This document shows, in pieces, positions 8,211-14,788 of a DNA stretch of 51,677 nucleotides. How positions within the stretch are numbered: position 1 is the stretch's first letter; each line of letters begins with the position of its first letter. The translations under genes were made by a program, and so were the position numbers. The notes under the pieces were generated by a model. That model was not told where the DNA came from and did no database searches. It saw only the letters and a list, made by a program, of their open reading frames with translations. The stretch lies in contig SFEA01000017.1 in the NCBI GenBank assembly GCA_004557385.1, forward strand, positions 1 through 51,677. The letters run 5' to 3'. Source of the DNA: Bacteroidales bacterium. GTDB taxonomy: Bacteria; Bacteroidota; Bacteroidia; Bacteroidales; Muribaculaceae.

Positions 8211-8657
8211 TCATTCTGCCTTTGCTCCGCTGAGGTCCTCTTTAAATACGTCGAGGATGACAGTTTCGGCTATCGAAGCGACCTCAAAGTCGCTCATCGT
8301 TCCTTTCATTCCGTCCATCAGGTTCTGCAAAGCCTTTGCAAAATCGCTTGCCTGAACATACATATAGCAGCCAGTGCGCTTTTCGATGCCTTTTTTCTCG
8401 TCGATAGTGATGAAGTTCACTTTTGCCTTATACCACTTATCGCCATTCTCGTCGAAAAAGATTTCGCTCATGCGCACACGTTTAACCGAATCCACCTTAA
8501 ATTCGCCCGAGATGCCATATTTCACCTCCTCGGTGATGCGCGCCTCTGCCTCGGTGAACGACATTGCATCCACCAGATAGGTCTCGCTCACTGTCTTTAT
8601 TTGTGCTTCGCCAGTTGTCTTATCGTACTTTACTTTGCATTCAAACCATTGTGCCAT
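8211..8657 (-). CDS. DUF4494 domain-containing protein
   Basis: The product has 148 residues, no signal peptide and no membrane segment. It begins MAQWFECKVKYDKTTGEAQ and matches my memory of DUF4494, a small family confined largely to Bacteroidetes and usually found beside the PLPBP gene, as here. Mixed beta strands (WYKAKVNFITIDEKKG) are followed by a helical C-terminus. Its function is unknown. It is the first gene of a two-gene operon with the PLPBP gene and has a good promoter 60-90 bases upstream. Confidence 0.85.
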   Translation of the reverse strand: MAQWFECKVKYDKTTGEAQIKTVSETYLVDAMSFTEAEARITEEVKYGISGEFKVDSVKRVRMSEIFFDENGDKWYKAKVNFITIDEKKGIEKRTGCYMYVQASDFAKALQNLMDGMKGTMSDFEVASIAETVILDVFKEDLSGAKAE

Positions 8658-8716
8658 AATTCTTTATACTTGTTTAAATTTATAATCCGTTACATTTATC
8701 GGTTGTTTTCACCGTG

Positions 8717-8747
8717 CAAAATTACGATTTTTGAGCAAATCAGGCAA
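8717..8747 (-). promoter_or_regulatory. Promoter of the DUF4494-PLPBP operon
   Basis: On the minus strand TTG (8747-8745), a 20-base spacer and TAATTTTG (8724-8717) match the Bacteroidetes consensus in sequence and spacing. Confidence 0.7.
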
Positions 8748-8790
8748 CGTCACGCTCACCTTTTTTGCATCTATTTTGCAATACTTTCAT

Positions 8791-8821
8791 TTGCACAAAA
8801 CCCGTTTCGCCATTAACTTTG
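8791..8821 (+). promoter_or_regulatory. Promoter of the YigZ-like gene
   Basis: TTG (8791-8793), a 20-base spacer and TAACTTTG (8814-8821) match the consensus exactly. The start codon lies 40 bases downstream. This promoter is divergent from the DUF4494 promoter. Confidence 0.75.
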
Positions 8822-8861
8822 CAAAGAAATAACAGCAAATCAAACACAACCGACAACCCCA

Positions 8862-9455
8862 ATGAGCGACTTTTTCAAAACAGTGAAAGGCATCTCGCAA
8901 GGATTATACAAAGAGAAGATGAGCAAATTCATCTCCTTTGCCGAACCTGTGCAGAGCGCCGACGAAGCAAAAGCCGTAATAAAAAAATATCAGAATCAAT
9001 ATCACGACGCACGCCATGTGTGCTGGGCTTATATGATTGGCACCGACCGCAGCGAATATCTCTCGAGCGACAACGGCGAGCCTTCGGGCACCGCCGGCAA
9101 GCCCATTCTCGGGCAAATCAACTCTTTCGGGCTCACCAACATCGTGATTGTGGTGGTGCGCTATTTCGGCGGCATAAAACTGGGGACATCGGGACTGATA
9201 GTTGCCTACCGCGAAGCCGCAGTCGAAGCCATCAATGCCGGCGAGATATTGGAATGTCACGAACAAACCACCATTACATTCACATTCGCCTATCTTGGCA
9301 TGAACGACGTGATGAAGGTGATTAAGAGCGAAGACCTGCGCATCGTCAGCCAGGATTTCGACAACTGCTGCACAATGACTATTCAACTCGACGCCGACAA
9401 AGCCGAGCCACTGAAGAAACGACTCACCGACTTAGGGGGCGTGTCGATATTATAA
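8862..9455 (+). CDS. YigZ/IMPACT family protein
   Basis: The product has 197 residues, normal for the YigZ family. The N-terminal IMPACT (UPF0029) domain shows the conserved run from SSDNGEPSGTAGKPIL to VVVRYFGGIKLGTSGL at about residues 66-110. A smaller ferredoxin-like C-terminal domain (DUF1949-like) follows from about residue 135. Eukaryotic IMPACT regulates Gcn2. The bacterial role is not settled, and annotation as a proline dipeptidase is probably wrong. The gene is monocistronic, and its 3' end overlaps the convergent HAD phosphatase gene by 6 bases. Confidence 0.9.
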   Translation: MSDFFKTVKGISQGLYKEKMSKFISFAEPVQSADEAKAVIKKYQNQYHDARHVCWAYMIGTDRSEYLSSDNGEPSGTAGKPILGQINSFGLTNIVIVVVRYFGGIKLGTSGLIVAYREAAVEAINAGEILECHEQTTITFTFAYLGMNDVMKVIKSEDLRIVSQDFDNCCTMTIQLDADKAEPLKKRLTDLGGVSIL

Positions 9456-10157
9456 AATCTCTTTCACTTCAAGCAAACTGTCGACATTGGCGTCAGCCTC
9501 ACGGCAGGGCGCTGTGCCTTTTATATTAAAGTATATGGTGTGCCAACCGGCGTTGCGCGCACCCAGTATGTCGGCATCAGCATTGTCGCCAATCATCACT
9601 GTCGACTCAGCCTCTGCCCCACACTCGCTCAGCGCATAATCGAATATCTCACGCATCGGCTTAGTGAATCCGCAATCGTCGGAAATTATCACCTTGTCAA
9701 TCAAATGCGATATGCCGCCCGAAAGCAACTTCTGCTGCTGCGTGCCCTTGAATCCATTGCTCAACGCATGCACCCTGTAATGGCAGTTGAGATATTCCAG
9801 CAACTCCTTTGCTCCCGGCACAAGAATGCTTTGCTGCGCAAGAAAGTGCAAATATTCCTCGTCAATCTCAGCGCCCAGCTCATCGAGGCGCTGCGTCACG
9901 CCTATCTGCTGCAAAGTGTAGCGAAAACGCTCCGTTACCAAAAAGTCCTTTTTGATTTTGCCATGATGATACAAATTCCACAACTCGGCGTTCTTGCTCA
10001 GATATATGTCACGAAACCGCTCGTAACTCGGCTGCCAAGCAGCAAGCCCAAATGCATCGTAGACGTGCCGCAGCGACAACTTGCTGTTTTCGGTGAACCA
10101 CCACACAGTGTCGTCAACGTCGACAAACACCGTCTTTATCTTAGTCTTGTCAATCAT
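9450..10157 (-). CDS. HAD hydrolase, YjjG-like noncanonical pyrimidine nucleotidase
   Basis: This is a soluble HAD phosphatase of 235 residues from this start. Motif I is FVDVDDTVWWF (nucleophile D13, acid D15), motif II is the Ser in HALSNGFKGT, and motif III/IV is the Lys in FTKPMREIF with IGDNADADILGARNAG. The alpha-helical cap lies between residues 20 and 100. The pattern fits the YjjG group, which dephosphorylates noncanonical pyrimidine nucleotides, but substrate prediction in HAD enzymes is weak. I chose the ATG at 10157 because it overlaps the upstream stop codon as ATGA, typical of translational coupling. An in-frame ATG at 10178 would add 7 residues. It is co-transcribed with the YhhQ gene. 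Confidence 0.85.
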   Translation of the reverse strand: MIDKTKIKTVFVDVDDTVWWFTENSKLSLRHVYDAFGLAAWQPSYERFRDIYLSKNAELWNLYHHGKIKKDFLVTERFRYTLQQIGVTQRLDELGAEIDEEYLHFLAQQSILVPGAKELLEYLNCHYRVHALSNGFKGTQQQKLLSGGISHLIDKVIISDDCGFTKPMREIFDYALSECGAEAESTVMIGDNADADILGARNAGWHTIYFNIKGTAPCREADANVDSLLEVKEIL

Positions 10158-10837
10158 ATCTTGAACACTTTCCACCATTTATAATCTACATTCACATCGG
10201 TCACATCGGTTCCTTCAACTCTTTTGAGCAACTTCACCACCCTAATGGTTATGGGCAAGGCAACAATTTCATACAGTGTTTTCAGCATCACCTGAGTCCA
10301 CACCAGCGTGACGATAGTAGCTAAGGGAAGCATTCCGGCAAAAGCAATAGGGAAAAATATCAGCGAATCGGCACTCTCACCAAACACCGTCGACATGATT
10401 GCCCTCAGCGAAAATCGCTTGCCGCCATCGCGCACCTTCATGCGGCTCATCACCTGCGCATTCACCATCGAACCCACAATGAAAGCCACAAAACTGCCCA
10501 GCAAAATGCGTGGCGTGTTGCCAAACACTTGCTCAACTGCAGCCTGAGCCGTCCACGACGGGTCGCTGGGCAACGCAATGCACACTTGCAGAAACACCAC
10601 AAATATCATATTGAGCAAAAAGCCCATCCATATCACAAACCGAGCTTTGGCAAACCCATACACCTCCACTATACAATCGTTGATTATATACGAAATCGGG
10701 AACACCGAAAGCCCTGCAGTAGCCGTCAATATGCCTATCTTCACCACCTTCACCTCCATCAAGTTGGCAAGAATCAGAAACACCGAAAACATCATCGCCA
10801 GCACAACAAACGGCAAAGAAAACTGTTTATTCATCAT
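10154..10837 (-). CDS. yhhQ: Queuosine precursor transporter (YhhQ/VUT family)
   Basis: The product is an integral membrane protein of 227 residues with about six segments. Family marks are FPISYIINDCIVEVYGFAKARFVIW near residues 46-70, which carries the acidic residues expected for 7-cyano-7-deazaguanine/queuine uptake, and the conserved FGESADSLIFFPIAF (about 152-166). The protein is predicted to import a queuosine precursor. No queuosine biosynthesis gene lies in the window. It is the first gene of an operon with the HAD phosphatase and has its own promoter. Confidence 0.9.
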   Translation of the reverse strand: MMNKQFSLPFVVLAMMFSVFLILANLMEVKVVKIGILTATAGLSVFPISYIINDCIVEVYGFAKARFVIWMGFLLNMIFVVFLQVCIALPSDPSWTAQAAVEQVFGNTPRILLGSFVAFIVGSMVNAQVMSRMKVRDGGKRFSLRAIMSTVFGESADSLIFFPIAFAGMLPLATIVTLVWTQVMLKTLYEIVALPITIRVVKLLKRVEGTDVTDVNVDYKWWKVFKI

Positions 10838-10872
10838 CCGTCAGATTACATTAGTCTTAATACTTTTTCGCA

Positions 10873-10901
10873 CAAAGTTACAATTAATAATCCGCAAACA
10901 A
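10873..10901 (-). promoter_or_regulatory. Promoter of the yhhQ operon
   Basis: The -7 element TAACTTTG (10880-10873 on the minus strand) is exact. TTG at 10901-10899 gives an 18-base spacer, one or two bases short of the usual length. Confidence 0.6.
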
Positions 10902-10914
10902 CGTTTTTCCTTTA

Positions 10915-11352
10915 AAATATCATTATAAATAATAATACTATATCTAAACACATTGCGATAATTGCAATTTCAATTTTTGGCTGGTATATCGGCTCCAACA
11001 ACCACATGCTTCCCATGCAGCTCGATACTGCCATGCTTTCGCTACCATATTTCGTTTTGGGAAACGCCGTAAAAAATATTGGTTCTCTCGCGCCAAGTTC
11101 AAGTGCCTGTTATTAACTACATCGGCCGCTATTCCCTGATTGTGCTTGGCACACAGCATAACTTTAGGGTCAATCCGCTCAGTAGTTTTCAAACTTATTG
11201 GCGAATCGTATGGCAGCTACTGGGTGGTGTTGGCTGTTCTGATTGCAGCAGAACTCATAATTATACCCATAATGATAAAGTTGTTCCCAAAATTCACCGC
11301 TCAGGACGAACTTATCAAGCCATTCGGCAAAAGCAAAGCCGCAGCGCAATGA
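10915..11352 (+). pseudogene. Decayed acyltransferase-3 family gene (C-terminal relic)
   Basis: Three successive reading frames together spell the end of an acyltransferase family 3 membrane protein. The first, to about 11119, contains IFGWYIGSNNHMLPMQLDTA and LPYFVLGNAVKNIG. The second (about 11105-11150) contains VPVINYIGRYSLIVLGT. The third (about 11140-11352, ending TAA) contains GSYWVVLAVLIAAELIIIPI and LFPKFTAQDELIKPFGKS. There is no start codon at the 5' edge and the N-terminal two thirds are missing. At least two frameshifts are needed. An intact acyltransferase-3 gene lies at 49906-51000. The next gene starts only at 11600; positions 11353-11599 are AT-rich with no clear -7 element. 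Confidence 0.72.
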
Positions 11353-11599
11353 CACGTTCACTTATCGCCTGAAATAGCCTCACAAATTGGCAACGGCAAC
11401 GCCTTTTTGCAATTTTTACGATAAAAAATACCTGATTATTAGTGCAAAGTCAAAAATAATTGCGATATTTGCACTGCTAAAATCAAAAGGGCTCGAAAAG
11501 TCCGTGTGATTTATTTATAATAATGGATATTATTTCACGAAAATAATCATCCGTTATATTTTATGCACTAATGAATTATAATTATAACAATAAAAGACA

Positions 11600-11875
11600 A
11601 TGACTAAAGCAGACATCGTAAACGAAATTTCAAAATCCACCGGTATTGACAAAGCATCGGTGCTTGAGACTGTAGAAAGATTTATGGATATTGTTAAAGA
11701 TTCTCTTGCCAACGACGAAAACGTATACCTTCGTGGCTTTGGCAGTTTCATTATCAAAACTCGCTCGCAAAAAACCGCTCGCAATATCTCACAAAATACC
11801 ACTATCATCATCCCAGAACACAAAATTCCAGCTTTCAAGCCAGCTAAAGTGTTCATGGAACAGGTGAAAAAGTAA
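11600..11875 (+). CDS. HU/IHF-family DNA-binding protein
   Basis: The product has 91 residues, the standard length for a histone-like HU/IHF subunit. Dimers bend DNA and organise the nucleoid. The N-terminal helices (MTKADIVNEISKSTGIDK) are followed by the family signature VYLRGFGSFIIKTR and a beta arm with RNISQNTTIIIPEHK, and the protein ends in FKPAKVFMEQVKK. The tip of the arm lacks the usual RNPQT-type proline and carries RNISQN instead, which may affect DNA bending. A 29-codon basic gene follows 125 bases downstream on the same strand. Confidence 0.93.
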   Translation: MTKADIVNEISKSTGIDKASVLETVERFMDIVKDSLANDENVYLRGFGSFIIKTRSQKTARNISQNTTIIIPEHKIPAFKPAKVFMEQVKK

Positions 11876-12000
11876 GCGAAACAAACTTTTTTCTACGAAA
11901 TAACCTCCCCAACAGCAACCCTGCAAAATGGATGCAACTAAGGAGACAAGAGAATAAATAAAATAAAGAATCATTATTAACCCTTTAACTAAGTACAACT

Positions 12001-12090
12001 ATGCCAAGCGGAAAGAAAAGAAAAGGCCACAAGATGGCTACGCACAAGCGCAAAAAGAGACTTAGAAAGAATCGTCATAAGAAGAAATAA
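12001..12090 (+). CDS. Very small basic protein, AURKAIP1/COX24-like
   Basis: A 29-codon frame begins MPSGKKRKGHKMATHKRKKR and ends with NRHKKK and a TAA. More than half of the residues are Lys, Arg or His. The KRKGHKMATHKRKKR core matches the short AURKAIP1/COX24 domain, related to mitochondrial ribosomal protein mS38, and near-identical tiny proteins are annotated across Bacteroidetes. It probably binds the ribosome; this is inferred from family knowledge. It has an AT-rich leader after the HU-like gene and is followed by a terminator. Confidence 0.85.
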   Translation: MPSGKKRKGHKMATHKRKKRLRKNRHKKK

Positions 12091-12120
12091 TTTATTTCTG
12101 ACTTTCTAATTAAGTCATAT

Positions 12121-12184
12121 AAAGAACAAACAAGAAGAAAGAAACACATAAAAATATGAATTCTCTTATTCTCGTTTGTTCTTT
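12121..12184 (+). terminator. Hairpin after the COX24-like gene
   Basis: AAAGAACAAACAAGAA (12121-12136) pairs with 12169-12184 with one mismatch. The loop is long and AT-rich, and the stem is followed by GTGCTTTT, so termination is plausible but the U-tract is short. Confidence 0.55.
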
Positions 12185-12351
12185 GTGCTTTTAAATAAAA
12201 AAGCATGCATCAACACTCCACGCCTATATCGGCTTAATTAGTGAGGACATAACCGACGAACTTTCTAACGACGAAACAGACCCTGCGGACGCCACACGCG
12301 TCCTACCCTACACTTTCAGTAGTAATTTTTGAAAAAGAATAACAAACTGCA

Positions 12352-13977
12352 ATGAGAAGCGAATTAGTAGTTGATGTAAATCCCACTCACATATCAACCG
12401 CCCTGCTTGAAGATGGGCGGCTGGTGGCACTGCAACAAGAAACACGCAACGTGTCGTTTGCGGTGGGAAACCTCTACATTGCCAAGGTGAAAAAGCTAAT
12501 GCCCGGACTCAATGCCGCATTCGTCAACGTAGGCTACGAGAAAGACGCATTTCTCCATTACCTTGATTTAGGCTCGCAGTTTAACACTTATTCTCAATTT
12601 CTGGAAAAGACACTTAGCGACACTCGTCAAGTGCCAAACATTTCCAAAGCCACCACACTCCCCGACATCGACAAACACGGCACTATCACCGATGTTCTCT
12701 CCCTCGGCAAGAAACTTATTGTGCAAGTTGCCAAAGAGCCGATTTCGTCGAAAGGACCTCGACTTACCACCGAAATCTCTTTCACCGGACGCTTTATGGT
12801 CCTCATTCCTTTTAACAACAAGATTTCGGTGTCGCAAAAAATCAAGTCGTCGGAGGAGAAATACCGCTTACGCCAAATCATCGAAAGCATTAAGCCCAAG
12901 AATTTTGGTGTTATCGTTCGCACCTCTGCCGAAGGCAAAAAAGTGGCAGAGCTAAACAACGAACTCAAGACTTTGATGAAATGTTGGGAGGACAGCCTCG
13001 CTAAAGCACAGCAACTCGATGCACCGGCACTCATCTACGAAGAGGAAAGCCGCGCCGTGAGTGTCATTCGCGACATCTTCAGTCCTTCGTTCGAAAACAT
13101 CTATGTGAACGACGCCAGTGTCTACGACCAGATTTTCAATTATGTGAGCCTGATAGCCAACAACCGCAGCGACATTGTCAAACTTTATGCCGACGACATT
13201 CCCATCTTCGACCACTTCAACATCACGAAGCAAATCAAGACATCGTTTGGCAAGACAGTATCGTTTAAGTCGGGTGCCTATCTTATCATTGAAAGCACCG
13301 AAGCCCTTCACGTAATCGACGTGAACTCGGGTAACCGGTCGAAAAATTCCGACTCGCAAGAAGGCAACGCCCTCGATGTCAACCTGCGCGCTGCCGACGA
13401 AATCGCTCGCCAGCTGCGTCTGCGCGACATGGGCGGAATCATTGTCATCGACTTCATCGACATGGCTCAATCTGAGCACCGTCAAGCTCTTTACGACCAC
13501 ATGAAGGTGGCTATGGCTGGCGACCGTGCTCGCCACAACATTCTGCCTCTGAGCAAGTTTGGCTTGATGCAAATCACTCGCCAACGAGTGCGTCCAGCCC
13601 TCGACATCGTCACAAGCGAAACTTGCCCTTCTTGCCACGGCAAAGGCGAAGTGCAATCGCCTCTGCTCTTCACCGACGTCATAAAGGACAAAATCGACTA
13701 TTTGGTGAATAACCTAAAGGTGAAGCAATTCAAAATGTACGTCCACCCGTTTGTCGACGCTTACATCAAACAAGGTGTGATTTCCGACTATCTGCGTTGG
13801 CGAATGGAATATGGATTCGGCTTCAAGATTGTTGCCAACCAATCGCTCGCCTACCTCGAATACCGTGTATTTGACAAAAAAGGCAACGAAATCGACATTA
13901 AAGAAGAAAAGGACACAAGTTCAGCCGAAGGCAAAAAAGAGTCGCGGCGGAAGTCGCAAAAGGACAGCGACATCTAA
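12352..13977 (+). CDS. rng: Ribonuclease G/E family protein
   Basis: The product has 541 residues, closer to RNase G (about 490) than to RNase E. The family cuts single-stranded AU-rich RNA and takes part in rRNA maturation and mRNA decay. An N-terminal S1 domain (KVKKLMPGLNAAFVNVGYEKDAFLH, residues 45-70) is interrupted by an RNase H-like part. The catalytic magnesium ligands are D323 in DVNSG and D367 in IVIDFIDM, and the zinc-link pair is C425 and C428 in TCPSCHGKG. The protein ends in a charged tail (about 25 residues, Lys/Glu/Ser-rich), without the long degradosome scaffold of enterobacterial RNase E. It is followed by a terminator. Confidence 0.94.
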   Translation: MRSELVVDVNPTHISTALLEDGRLVALQQETRNVSFAVGNLYIAKVKKLMPGLNAAFVNVGYEKDAFLHYLDLGSQFNTYSQFLEKTLSDTRQVPNISKATTLPDIDKHGTITDVLSLGKKLIVQVAKEPISSKGPRLTTEISFTGRFMVLIPFNNKISVSQKIKSSEEKYRLRQIIESIKPKNFGVIVRTSAEGKKVAELNNELKTLMKCWEDSLAKAQQLDAPALIYEEESRAVSVIRDIFSPSFENIYVNDASVYDQIFNYVSLIANNRSDIVKLYADDIPIFDHFNITKQIKTSFGKTVSFKSGAYLIIESTEALHVIDVNSGNRSKNSDSQEGNALDVNLRAADEIARQLRLRDMGGIIVIDFIDMAQSEHRQALYDHMKVAMAGDRARHNILPLSKFGLMQITRQRVRPALDIVTSETCPSCHGKGEVQSPLLFTDVIKDKIDYLVNNLKVKQFKMYVHPFVDAYIKQGVISDYLRWRMEYGFGFKIVANQSLAYLEYRVFDKKGNEIDIKEEKDTSSAEGKKESRRKSQKDSDI

Positions 13978-14010
13978 CCGTCCACCATTTTGCAATGATA
14001 AGAAAAAAAT

Positions 14011-14046
14011 AATTGCAGCCGGCAAGCACAATGCCTGGCTGCAATT
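14011..14046 (+). terminator. Intrinsic terminator after rng
   Basis: AATTGCAGCC (14011-14020) pairs with GGCTGCAATT (14037-14046), with an inner GGCA/TGCC and a bulged T. A run of T follows at once. The last T of the run belongs to the -33 TTG of the next promoter. Confidence 0.85.
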
Positions 14047-14049
14047 TTT

Positions 14050-14080
14050 TTGGCAAAAATGCTTTAATTTGCTAACTTTG
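14050..14080 (+). promoter_or_regulatory. Promoter of the DUF554 gene
   Basis: TTG (14050-14052), a 20-base spacer and TAACTTTG (14073-14080) fit the consensus. Only 8 bases separate the -7 element from the ATG at 14089, so the transcript would start at or just before the start codon. Confidence 0.75.
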
Positions 14081-14088
14081 CCTCCATT

Positions 14089-14766
14089 ATGATAGGAACA
14101 ATCGTAAACACCTGCACAATAATCGTTGGCGCACTCATTGGGGCAATGCTCAAGAAAGGCATCAAGCCGCAATATCAAACTGCCCTGTTCAATGCCATGG
14201 GCGTGGTTTCGCTCGCAATTGGCTTGAGGGCTTTCATCACTTACATGCCACAAAGCCAATACCCTGTGCTGTTTATCGTTAGCTTGTCGGTGGGGTCGCT
14301 TGTGGGATATATGCTCGACATCGACGGTTGGTTCAACAGGCTCACTACTCGGCATTCGTCGAGCAACCTTGGCGAAGGTCTTTCAACAGGCATACTGCTT
14401 TACTGCATAGGCACATTGTCGATGCTCGGCCCCGTAATCAGCGCCTTGCATGGCGACAACACTTTCCTTTTCACCAATGCCACACTCGACCTTGTCACCT
14501 CGGCTGTGCTTGCCACCACCTACGGCATTGGCATGATTTGGGCTGCACCGGTATTGTTTTGCTGGCAGGGCATGTTCTACCTTATTGCTCGCATCTCTGC
14601 CACCGCCATCAACGACGACCTCATTGCCGAGCTGTCGGTGGTAGGTGGTCTGCTCATTCTTGCTGCAGGCCTTAACTTGCTAAAAATTAAGGACTGCAAA
14701 ACACTCAACATGCTGCCGTCCTTAATTGTTCCCGTGATATTTTTCCTGATTAAATCGCTGTTCTGA
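14089..14766 (+). CDS. DUF554 family membrane protein
   Basis: The product has 225 residues and about seven hydrophobic segments. The opening MIGTIVNTCTIIVGALIGAM and the conserved motifs NAMGVVSLAIGLRAF, SVGSLVGYMLDIDGW and YCIGTLSMLGPVISAL identify the DUF554 (YdfK/YqgA-like) family. These are uncharacterised inner membrane proteins with a suspected transport role. The gene lies alone between a terminator and the convergent peptidase fusion gene. Its promoter is so close to the ATG that the message is probably leaderless. Confidence 0.88.
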   Translation: MIGTIVNTCTIIVGALIGAMLKKGIKPQYQTALFNAMGVVSLAIGLRAFITYMPQSQYPVLFIVSLSVGSLVGYMLDIDGWFNRLTTRHSSSNLGEGLSTGILLYCIGTLSMLGPVISALHGDNTFLFTNATLDLVTSAVLATTYGIGMIWAAPVLFCWQGMFYLIARISATAINDDLIAELSVVGGLLILAAGLNLLKIKDCKTLNMLPSLIVPVIFFLIKSLF

Positions 14767-14788
14767 CAAAGCTGCCCTTAGCGGGCAA

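Noticed and set aside
10838..10920. A queuosine (preQ1) riboswitch before yhhQ
   Set aside because: The leader is only about 30 bases after the -7 element and shows no pseudoknot-like hairpin.
10944..11192. 82-codon minus-strand frame between yhhQ and the HU-like gene
   Set aside because: It is the antisense of the decayed acyltransferase gene, whose plus-strand frames explain the sequence better.
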